Shown here one piece after another: positions 1 to 5,487 of a DNA stretch of 6,492 nt. This stretch comes from Candidatus Latescibacterota bacterium (lineage in GTDB: Bacteria > Latescibacterota > Latescibacteria > Latescibacterales > Latescibacteraceae): positions 1 through 6,492 of the forward strand of contig JABHYP010000205.1 of assembly GCA_018656855.1 (NCBI GenBank). The letters are read 5' to 3'. Every line of letters begins with the position of its first letter. Positions within the stretch are counted from its first letter, which is position 1. The notes beneath the pieces were generated by a model, which saw only the letters and a program-made list of their open reading frames with translations, was not told where the DNA came from and made no database searches. The translations under genes and the position numbers were made by a program.

Positions 1-1656
1 CTCGGCGAGAAGCTTCTCGCGGAGAATCGCGAGACGGGCCTGCATGTCAATAGCGGTGTAACAGGCTTTGAGCGCGTGATCCTCGTCCGGGAGCGGCGCG
101 CCGAACTCGGCCATGATCGCGTCGCCCTCGTATTTGTCTATAATACCGTCGTAATCGAGCACAATATTCGTCATTGCGGTGAGGTATTCGTTGAGCAGTT
201 CGACAAGTTCAGTCGGTGACAGGTTTTCCGATATGGAGGTGAACCCGGCAACATCGCTGAAGATCACCGACATGACCCGTTCCTCGCCGCCGAGAGTGAG
301 CAAATCGGGATTCTTAATCAGTTCGCCGACAACCGCGGGCGGCACGTACTGGGCAAATGCGCCTTTTATCATAGCCTTCTGCTTGCGCTCTGCGAGGAAG
401 TTGTAGGTTACGGTGCTGATGTAATTAAGAGTAACAGTGATAAAAGCTGGAGCGATCACAGGTATCAACCGTCTTAACTGGAGAAAGAGAGCAAAAGATA
501 TTACAGTATATAATCCGACAAGAAAAACCGATAATACAATTCCGAGAAATCCCCTGAACCGGAAATTTATTAACGATGCAATGATCGACATCATGACAAC
601 CAGCATCACAAACTGCCAGCGCCGTGTCGGAATAATGAAACGCTGCTCGAGTATGGTCGTGGCGATGCTTTTATGGACGTGAACACCGTACATTGCAAAT
701 TCGTTTTTGGAAAACAGGGTCGTTCCCTTGTAAAACGGTGTCGGGAATTCGTCGTGAGATTCCGGCCAGGCGGCGCCGATCATGACCACCTTGTCCTTGA
801 AGCGTTCTTTTTCAATCAGGACGCCTAGGCCCCATTCGCTGTCATCGACAACCTGTTCGTATGAAATATAGCCATCGCTTTTCTGGTAGGTGGTTTCATC
901 CATTGCATAGTTGATTATCATAAAGTTATCTTCGTTCAGCGGTATCTCGATGTCTCCCACATGTGCGATGTGCTTTTCGGTATCAATCCAGGCGGTATCC
1001 GCACCGACCGCATACATGGCAGCCTTGAGTGCGAAAGAGTAATTCCAGCCATGTTCAGGGGGCATGTCGTCAAATATCAGTTTTGTTCGGCGTATAAACG
1101 AGTCGCCATCCTGGAACATATCAACATTGGCAAGTTGGTCGGGAATCTGGAAAAGTCCCGGAGGTGTTGTGGCCTCACCCGCTGTCTGCTGTGTAGCGTC
1201 TTTCATCGTCACTTTTGATTTGCGGGCGATAACAGTATTTGGACGCGCCGCAAGTGCCCCCGCAAGGAGAGAATCGTTTCGCGAGATAGCGTCATCCAGA
1301 GACATCGACTGATCCACTTCGCCAGTGTAGCTCAAAAAGAGCACATCAAAAAGAACCGCCTTTGCTCCAGCTTTATACAGATTTTCAATCAGGGTAGCAT
1401 GATAATCTCGCGTCGGCATACCTATAATCATTAGCATATCAAGTGTCTGAGGATCTATGCCAACGATAACGACATCTTCAGTGTGAGGTTCTACTCCCCT
1501 GATGCGAAACCGCATATCCTGTGTCGCGAATTCAAGTGAGTCAAAAAACTCAAATTGATTCAGTATCAACACAACCAGTATTACACCGATACTGATAGCA
1601 GCATAAACAGCCGCTGTTTTCAAGTTCTTTTTCGCATCAGATTTTTTTTCAGCCAT
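1..1656 (-). CDS. CHASE2-domain membrane adenylate cyclase (class III), 3' part cut by window edge
   Basis: This is a predicted membrane sensor that makes cAMP from ATP. The 552 visible residues begin MAEKKSDAKK. A first membrane helix (about 15-33) leads into an extracytoplasmic CHASE2 sensor (about 38-340) with typical landmarks: LEFATQDMRFRIRG, VIVGIDPQTL, AKAVLFDVLF, KDKVVMIG and MYGVHVHKSIATTIL. Three more helices follow (about 347-364, 370-391, 397-416). The cyclase domain starts near 430. FSDVAGFTSISE supplies the first metal aspartate (D468). DKYEGDAIMAEFGAP supplies the second (D512) and the lysine that selects adenine (K508). The C-terminal motif with the transition-state Asn and Arg lies beyond the window, so activity cannot be fully judged. 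The ATG is supported by GAGGTGG seven bases upstream (1664-1670). It is divergent from the RraA-like gene. The family call is secure; the sensed signal is unknown. The last visible codon is in frame, with no internal stop. Confidence 0.93.
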   Translation of the reverse strand, partial: MAEKKSDAKKNLKTAAVYAAISIGVILVVLILNQFEFFDSLEFATQDMRFRIRGVEPHTEDVVIVGIDPQTLDMLMIIGMPTRDYHATLIENLYKAGAKAVLFDVLFLSYTGEVDQSMSLDDAISRNDSLLAGALAARPNTVIARKSKVTMKDATQQTAGEATTPPGLFQIPDQLANVDMFQDGDSFIRRTKLIFDDMPPEHGWNYSFALKAAMYAVGADTAWIDTEKHIAHVGDIEIPLNEDNFMIINYAMDETTYQKSDGYISYEQVVDDSEWGLGVLIEKERFKDKVVMIGAAWPESHDEFPTPFYKGTTLFSKNEFAMYGVHVHKSIATTILEQRFIIPTRRWQFVMLVVMMSIIASLINFRFRGFLGIVLSVFLVGLYTVISFALFLQLRRLIPVIAPAFITVTLNYISTVTYNFLAERKQKAMIKGAFAQYVPPAVVGELIKNPDLLTLGGEERVMSVIFSDVAGFTSISENLSPTELVELLNEYLTAMTNIVLDYDGIIDKYEGDAIMAEFGAPLPDEDHALKACYTAIDMQARLAILREKLLAE

Positions 1657-1702
1657 CGCAGGACCACCTCATTTTAATGTTTGGAATACTTTGAATAATA
1701 AT

Positions 1703-1731
1703 AAATTAAAGTGCTGGAAAGGTTCTGTCAA
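1703..1731 (-). promoter_or_regulatory. Candidate sigma70-type promoter of the cyclase gene
   Basis: On the minus strand an exact TTGACA (1726-1731) is followed by TAATTT (1703-1708) at 17 bases or by TTTAAT (1705-1710) at 15 bases. The -35 box is perfect and the -10 box is weak or off-spacing. It lies about 50 bases upstream of the cyclase start codon. Prediction by eye only. Confidence 0.35.
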
Positions 1732-1890
1732 GTACACTATAACATTTCTATCGGGCTTAAACAAAATCTAATCGTTAAGCTATTTAAATAAATACTGTAT
1801 TACAGCCCAGTGAAATAAAGCTTGCTTTTGGAACGCTAAGTTTTTTTATTATTACTGCATAGTGAGTATAGCAACAGCTTGATTATACTG

Positions 1891-1917
1891 AATATTATGC
1901 ATATTTAATATAATATT
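1891..1917. repeat. 8-bp perfect inverted repeat overlapping a TATAAT box, upstream of the RraA-like gene
   Basis: AATATTAT (1891-1898) and ATAATATT (1910-1917) are perfect reverse complements separated by 11 bases. The right arm overlaps an exact TATAAT (1909-1914) that could be the -10 box of the gene starting at 1944, which would give an mRNA leader of roughly 20 bases. No good -35 box sits at the matching distance. The nearest is TTGATT at 1879-1884, which is too far away. The arms are pure A/T, so chance is a serious alternative to an operator. Confidence 0.3.
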
Positions 1918-1925
1918 TATAACCA

Positions 1926-1931
1926 GAGGAG
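1926..1931 (+). promoter_or_regulatory. Ribosome binding site of the RraA-like gene
   Basis: GAGGAG lies 12 bases before the ATG at 1944. The spacing is somewhat long, but this is the only purine-rich site in the leader, and it supports 1944 as the start. Confidence 0.7.
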
Positions 1932-1943
1932 AAATTTCTAATT

Positions 1944-2681
1944 ATGGGCAGAGAAGAAAAGATAATTACCATTCGAGATATACCCTATCCCTATTCTATC
2001 GATTCCGATGATATGGTTGCCCGTTATGAGAAATGTTATACCGCAGCCATCAACGATGTTATGACAAACAGAAGCCTAGGTAACAGTATGAACATGGAAA
2101 GCACCTGGCTCGGATCATATATCAAATGCATGACGAAGGATTTGAAACGGGATGTTGTCGCCGGCTTTGCTTTTACCATACAGTGGATAAAAGATCCTGA
2201 ACCCGACGAACGTGAACGTCCCGCAGAAAAGATGCTGAGCTCCTATTTTAAAAACGCCATTCTCGTTGTGGATACCGGCGGAGACCCGAGGTCCGGGTAT
2301 TTAGGCGAACTCAATACCAACGCCATGATGCAGAACGGTGTCCGTGCTTCGGTCATCGACGGGGGAGCGAAAGACACCGGATTTGTGAAGCTCATGGATT
2401 TTCCTGTCTTTTGCAAATTCTCAAGCGCCATTGACGCCTACAGCAATAACCGGCTTCGCGGCTGGCATCTGCCGATTATCATCAACGGTATCAGAATCGA
2501 ACCGATGGATGTTATAGTTGGCGACAGTGATGGTGTCATGGTTATTCCGAAGGCTGTTGCGGAAGATGTGCTCGTCAGAGTTGAGGCCCGTAAAGCTCAT
2601 GAGGATGAGATACGCCAGTACATAAAGTCCGGCATGACCGCCGAGGAAGCGGCTATCAAAGCAGGCGCGAAGGAGTTATAA
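1944..2681 (+). CDS. RraA / HMG-CHA aldolase-like family protein with Arg-to-Lys change at the active-site motif
   Basis: This 245-residue protein has the RraA fold signature. Members include RNase E inhibitor RraA (about 160 residues) and the metal-dependent 4-hydroxy-4-methyl-2-oxoglutarate / 4-carboxy-4-hydroxy-2-oxoadipate aldolases (about 230 residues). Its length fits the aldolase group. Visible motifs are ILVVDTGGD (106-114), GELNTNAMMQNGVRASVIDGG from 121, the key KD pair (K143, D144) and GDSDGVMVIP (193-202). It ends in a helical tail with SGMTAEEAAIKAG. In characterised aldolases the motif is G-x-x-R-D: Arg binds the pyruvate carboxylate and Asp helps hold the divalent metal. Here Asp is kept but Arg is Lys. 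There is no signal peptide, so it is cytoplasmic. It is divergent from the cyclase and convergent with the oxidoreductase, so it is probably monocistronic. The fold is secure; the substrate is unknown, and names such as demethylmenaquinone methyltransferase sometimes given to this family should not be trusted. Confidence 0.88.
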   Translation: MGREEKIITIRDIPYPYSIDSDDMVARYEKCYTAAINDVMTNRSLGNSMNMESTWLGSYIKCMTKDLKRDVVAGFAFTIQWIKDPEPDERERPAEKMLSSYFKNAILVVDTGGDPRSGYLGELNTNAMMQNGVRASVIDGGAKDTGFVKLMDFPVFCKFSSAIDAYSNNRLRGWHLPIIINGIRIEPMDVIVGDSDGVMVIPKAVAEDVLVRVEARKAHEDEIRQYIKSGMTAEEAAIKAGAKEL

Positions 2682-2788
2682 AGGAAAAAAAGTGTCCGTT
2701 GTAACTTGTTTGAAGAGTTTGTGAAGTTGCTGACAGTTGATTTTTGACTCTGAGAAAAGGGTTTAGCACCGCCTCTGTAGAAAGCGTT

Positions 2789-3877
2789 TCAAAGCTTCGG
2801 CGTATACGTGGATTCAAACGGCATATTTACAGGCGAACCCGTCTCGTGAGCTTTGTAGATACCGAGGATGATCTCGGTAGCTTTCCTTGCTTCGCGGCCG
2901 GTTACCGGAACGTCTTTCCCTTCACTTATGGCCTCGTAGGCTGCCCTGAAAAACCGGATGTGATTCTCAAGCCCTATAGCCGGGGATGAACTCGATGCGG
3001 CGACAAGTTCCACCGCTCCGAAATATTCCTTACGGTCTTTCCCTGCCCAGACAGCCTGTGTAACGATACCGTCAACCACACTAACCCAGCCGTCTGTTCC
3101 CCTGATCTCGAGGCGTTGGTCAATCCCCGGCCTGAAACACGTCCCGCAAAGGATAGTAAGTTCAGCGCCGTTTTCCAGCTTCAGTTCGCCATACCCGAAA
3201 TCTTCAGCTTCAATATATGTATGGATGAGCCGTCCGGTTATTCCTTTCGTGATTTCAGTCACGTGACTTCCGGCAAGCCACTGAAGCAGGTCGATGTAAT
3301 GGATACCCTGGTTCATCAGGGCTGCGCCGCCGTCAAGATCAAGTTTCCCGTGCCAGGAAGATTCAGTGTAATACTCCGGTACCCTGTAAAGCTTGGTTTC
3401 CACTGCGCCGGAGATAATTTCACCGAGGCAGCCATCCATAACAGCCTCTTTTAACTTTGTGAGGTGAGAGTTGAACCTCTGTTGAAAGCTGACCGCCAGC
3501 GTAACGCCGTTTTGTTCGCAGGCCTCAATCGATTCATCAGCCTTTGCAAGCGTTACCTCAAGCGGCTTGTCGCAGATAATATGTTTTCGGGCTCTGGCGG
3601 TTTTAACTATACATTCTTTATGAAGCCCGCTTGGGGTGGTAACATGAACAACTTCCAAACCGGGGTGCTCGAGAAAAGCTTCCAGGTCCGTGTAAATCGC
3701 AACGCTGTCATCTACGGGAAAATCGCCCTCATTCCTGCCTTTTCGTGGAATCTCGCTCCTGTTGTAAACAGCGATCACCTCGACCATATCATCGAGTCCC
3801 TCAACCAGGGCGCGGTAGTGCATGTCTCTACCGGCCACACCGAAACCAATAATACCGGCTTTTATTTTCGTGTTCAC
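2789..3877 (-). CDS. Gfo/Idh/MocA-family NAD(P)-dependent oxidoreductase
   Basis: This 362-residue enzyme is of typical family length and probably oxidises or reduces a sugar, sugar acid or cyclitol hydroxyl in the cytoplasm. The N-terminal Rossmann domain opens with AGIIGFGVAG (7-16, GxGxxG). VHVTTPSGLHKE (77-88) follows, then CDKPLEVTL (102-110), a DKP version of the usual EKP with the catalytic lysine K104. The C-terminal substrate domain carries GGAALMNQGIHYIDLLQWL (183-201) with the catalytic histidine H193. The Asp four residues before this His in inositol dehydrogenase is Asn (N189) here; from memory, MNQGIH is a frequent variant and still active in relatives. There is no signal peptide. 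Translation starts at GTG, chosen because AAGGAG lies seven bases upstream and the next Met (19) falls inside the nucleotide-binding loop. It lies 145 bases downstream of the mutarotase lipoprotein on the same strand, so co-transcription is possible. The substrate cannot be read from sequence. Confidence 0.93.
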   Translation of the reverse strand: MNTKIKAGIIGFGVAGRDMHYRALVEGLDDMVEVIAVYNRSEIPRKGRNEGDFPVDDSVAIYTDLEAFLEHPGLEVVHVTTPSGLHKECIVKTARARKHIICDKPLEVTLAKADESIEACEQNGVTLAVSFQQRFNSHLTKLKEAVMDGCLGEIISGAVETKLYRVPEYYTESSWHGKLDLDGGAALMNQGIHYIDLLQWLAGSHVTEITKGITGRLIHTYIEAEDFGYGELKLENGAELTILCGTCFRPGIDQRLEIRGTDGWVSVVDGIVTQAVWAGKDRKEYFGAVELVAASSSSPAIGLENHIRFFRAAYEAISEGKDVPVTGREARKATEIILGIYKAHETGSPVNMPFESTYTPKL

Positions 3878-3884
3878 CTTCTCA

Positions 3885-3890
3885 CTCCTT
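3885..3890 (-). promoter_or_regulatory. Ribosome binding site fixing a GTG start
   Basis: On the minus strand AAGGAG sits seven bases before GTG (3875-3877). No ATG occurs in frame between this site and the upstream in-frame stop (3902-3904), so GTG is the best start for the oxidoreductase. Confidence 0.8.
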
Positions 3891-3921
3891 TTATTAATCC
3901 GTTATCTTTTGTCATATTTCA

Positions 3922-3948
3922 AATATAATCATGCTCTACCGCTTTCAA
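3922..3948 (-). promoter_or_regulatory. Weak promoter candidate for the oxidoreductase
   Basis: On the minus strand TTGAAA (3943-3948) and TATATT (3922-3927) each match the sigma70 consensus at five of six bases, but the spacer is only 15. The -10 box overlaps a short odd palindrome, ATATTT-C-AAATAT (3914-3926). The gene could instead be read through from the mutarotase gene, since no terminator is visible between them. Confidence 0.22.
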
Positions 3949-3991
3949 TTTTTCTCCATTTTTCGCCTTTTTACGGCAATCTTCCTTCTTC

Positions 3992-4015
3992 CTTTGTGTC
4001 TCAGCCCCTTTGCCC
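3992..4015. repeat. Degenerate 8-base-period tract, half copy of the repeat at 5238-5367
   Basis: Three consecutive 8-mers can be read: CTTTGTGT (3992-3999), CTCAGCCC (4000-4007) and CTTTGCCC (4008-4015). The first 13 bases match 11 of 13 bases of the right arm at 5350-5362 (CTTTGCGTCTCTG), in the same orientation. It sits directly after the stop codon of the mutarotase gene. No partner arm is seen in 3878-3991. Confidence 0.4.
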
Positions 4016-4022
4016 CTTAAAT

Positions 4023-5108
4023 TCAGTCGTCCCGGACAATTATATATTCAACATATCCGCCTGTTTTTTTCCCGGGTTCGACTATTTGAAGATGTGATTC
4101 CTCTATGTACCCCTTGCTGTAAAGGTTGTGAGCGTCGGTCGAGCAAGTTTGGTTCTCGATGCAGAAAAAGTCTCTATCAGGAGTGTAAACAACTACGTGG
4201 GTAAAATCAGCCGATGCCTTCTGCTGAATCTGAAGACCTATTGATCTATAGATAACGCGAACCAAGCTGTCAGGTGCAGCGCCGAGGTAGACATCATCGA
4301 GTCTCAATTCCGAAAGCGGCCTTGGTTCGAGAAGGCTCCACGCGGTTCCTCTAACAGGCTCAGCTTTTCCGGTGGGCAGACGGTCTTTTGTTGCCTCCAT
4401 GTGATAGGGGAGCGCGACCTGGATGAACGTTTCCTCCTTACTGCCGATAACTTTCCAGAAAGGATGAAGAGCAAAACCGAAACCGAGCGGTCTTTCGTCC
4501 TGGTTCTCCACCGAATAGCTGATATGTACCCTGTCCTCCGTTAGAGTATAATCTACAGTGAGCTTGTTACGAAATGGATAGGCTTTTAAACGCGGATTTG
4601 ATTCACTAAAAACATACCAGCTGCTGAAAAAAACTGAGTTCTCACGTATTTCTGGTATACTGAAATCCCAAGCTGTATCATCCCAGACAAGACCATGACC
4701 GGAGTGCGATCTTGTCTCTTCGGGAAACGACATTTTAAGGGAATCGCCCATAAACGTGTATATTCCGTTCCTTATCCTGTTAGGAGTAGGATAAAGAATT
4801 GGATTGCCGGCAAACCTTTTTATCAGACTGCCAATATCATCAGGCTCAATGAGGAGTTCCTGTTCTCCTGCCCTGAACGAGAACATATTGTTACCGCCTT
4901 CCGGGCAAATCTTTATGGAAATGTTCTGATCAGAATTAATTCGATTCTCGGCGTTTAGCTGGACAATGTGCCATTTGGTGCCGGGATCTCTTGTGACAGA
5001 GAAAGAAAATATTACAGCGGGACTATTATTGTCCGTAGTCTTTTCTTTTTCTTTGCAACCTGCAGAAAGTACGGCGGCAATTATAACGGCGGTCAGGTAT
5101 TTATGCAT
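4023..5108 (-). CDS. Aldose 1-epimerase (mutarotase)-like lipoprotein
   Basis: The 361-residue product has a lipoprotein signal: MHKYLTAVIIAAVLSAGC, with lipobox LSAGC and lipidated Cys18. Lys-Glu follow, which argues against inner-membrane retention, so it is probably anchored facing the periplasm at the outer membrane. The mature part has the galactose-mutarotase fold, which interconverts alpha and beta anomers of free sugars. Landmarks are GGNNMFSF (71-78), PTPNRIRNG (107-115, conserved Arg111), GHGLVWDD (137-144, His138), GFALHPFWKV (211-220, His215) and FFCIENQT (314-321, Glu318 as probable catalytic base). The His/His/Glu/Arg set is therefore complete. The ATG at 5108 is chosen over an in-frame TTG at 5141 because GGAGG lies at the right distance and the signal peptide begins there. 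It is divergent from the exported TIM-barrel gene and precedes the oxidoreductase. An anomerase or sugar-binding role on a sugar other than galactose is equally possible. Confidence 0.88.
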   Translation of the reverse strand: MHKYLTAVIIAAVLSAGCKEKEKTTDNNSPAVIFSFSVTRDPGTKWHIVQLNAENRINSDQNISIKICPEGGNNMFSFRAGEQELLIEPDDIGSLIKRFAGNPILYPTPNRIRNGIYTFMGDSLKMSFPEETRSHSGHGLVWDDTAWDFSIPEIRENSVFFSSWYVFSESNPRLKAYPFRNKLTVDYTLTEDRVHISYSVENQDERPLGFGFALHPFWKVIGSKEETFIQVALPYHMEATKDRLPTGKAEPVRGTAWSLLEPRPLSELRLDDVYLGAAPDSLVRVIYRSIGLQIQQKASADFTHVVVYTPDRDFFCIENQTCSTDAHNLYSKGYIEESHLQIVEPGKKTGGYVEYIIVRDD

Positions 5109-5115
5109 GTTCAGT

Positions 5116-5120
5116 CCTCC
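5116..5120 (-). promoter_or_regulatory. Ribosome binding site fixing the lipoprotein start
   Basis: On the minus strand GGAGG lies seven bases before the ATG at 5106-5108. It selects this start over the longer TTG-initiated reading frame, which would bury the signal peptide behind 11 polar residues. Confidence 0.8.
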
Positions 5121-5174
5121 AAATTCCCCTTTATCTGACAATCAACTTTAGATAAAATGATTTAATTACAGTAA

Positions 5175-5203
5175 AGTATAACGAATACCTTTTATTTCCG
5201 CAA
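5175..5203 (-). promoter_or_regulatory. Promoter candidate for the mutarotase lipoprotein
   Basis: On the minus strand TATACT (5175-5180) matches the -10 consensus at five of six bases. TTGCGG (5198-5203) is a partial -35 box (three of six) at exactly 17 bases spacing. Transcription would begin near 5168, giving a leader of about 60 bases. Confidence 0.42.
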
Positions 5204-5237
5204 TTAACTAACCCGTACTATTCATAAATTTATTTAT

Positions 5238-5367
5238 TCTCGCCAATACGCAAAGAATACAAAATATAATTTTTCAAATAATTAGCGAATAATCTTACTT
5301 ATTTGAAAATGTTTTTGTAAATTTGATTATTAAAAGAAAAATTTTGCGGCTTTGCGTCTCTGCGAGA
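5238..5367. repeat. Nested imperfect inverted repeat built of 8-base CTTTGCGN-like units
   Basis: The outer arms are 5238-5265 and 5341-5367. Read inwards from both ends they share TCTCGC, then after four mismatched bases ACGCAAAG exactly (5248-5255 against CTTTGCGT at 5350-5357), then a related CAAAAT end. The right arm is three tandem 8-mers: TTTTGCGG, CTTTGCGT and CTCTGCGA (5342-5365). Inside lies a second, perfect 11-bp inverted repeat, TTTTCAAATAA (5271-5281) and TTATTTGAAAA (5299-5309), with a 17-base loop. The whole could form a two-tier hairpin. GC-containing arms in an otherwise AT-rich gap suggest an inserted or dispersed intergenic element. From memory, similar GACGCAAAG-type repeats occur between genes in many unrelated bacteria; I cannot verify that here. 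Confidence 0.6.
5271..5309. repeat. Inner perfect 11-bp hairpin of the nested repeat
   Basis: TTTTCAAATAA and its exact reverse complement TTATTTGAAAA flank a 17-base loop (5282-5298). The stem has only two G/C pairs, so as RNA it would be weak. It has no GC-rich stem, so it is not a classic terminator. A protein-binding or cruciform site is possible. Confidence 0.5.
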
Positions 5368-5381
5368 GATAATTTTTTATA

Positions 5382-5410
5382 TTGACAAAATCGACTATTT
5401 CATCAATTAT
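5382..5410 (+). promoter_or_regulatory. Promoter candidate for the exported TIM-barrel gene
   Basis: An exact TTGACA (5382-5387) is followed at 17 bases by AATTAT (5405-5410), which matches four of six -10 positions; TATAAG at 5408-5413 is the alternative at 20 bases. The leader would be about 70 bases, ending in AAGGGG (5477-5482), five bases before the ATG. Confidence 0.42.
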
Positions 5411-5487
5411 AAGTAAACAAAACGGTGTCATATAGAAGAAGCATATTCAATCATATTTCATAAAATTCACAAAAATAAGGGGAAATC

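Larger units (their letters stand above)
5109..5487. other. 379-base AT-rich divergent intergenic control region
   Basis: This gap separates the start codons of the mutarotase lipoprotein (minus) and the exported TIM-barrel protein (plus). It holds two outward-facing promoter candidates (5175-5203 minus, 5382-5410 plus) with a nested inverted repeat between them (5238-5367). I see no coding sequence and no tRNA or recognisable riboswitch. Confidence 0.7.

Noticed and set aside
179..1312. Several short plus-strand open frames opposite the cyclase gene
   Set aside because: The minus-strand frame is continuously open with conserved CHASE2 and cyclase motifs. The plus-strand frames are Ser/Arg-rich shadows without motifs.
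1755..1780. GCTTAA/TTAAGC hairpin in the cyclase-RraA gap
   Set aside because: A 6-bp stem with a 14-base loop and no T-run after it on the relevant strand. It is too weak to call a terminator or riboswitch.
1857..1880. CRP-like site near AGTGA-N6-CAACA upstream of the RraA-like gene
   Set aside because: Tempting because the neighbouring gene makes cAMP, but the second half-site matches TCACA at only three of five bases and the flanks do not fit.
2682..2788. Possible bidirectional terminator in the convergent gap
   Set aside because: Only a 5-bp AACTT/AAGTT pairing is visible, with no GC-rich stem followed by a T-run on either strand, so no terminator is called.
3464..3928. Open frame of 154 codons on the plus strand opposite the oxidoreductase
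   Set aside because: It lies antisense to a clearly conserved Gfo/Idh/MocA gene, has no recognisable motif and no ribosome binding site. It is a shadow of that gene.
5109..5141. Longer start (TTG at 5139-5141) for the mutarotase lipoprotein
   Set aside because: It would add 11 polar residues before a clean lipoprotein signal peptide, and the strong GGAGG site sits at the correct distance from the ATG at 5108.
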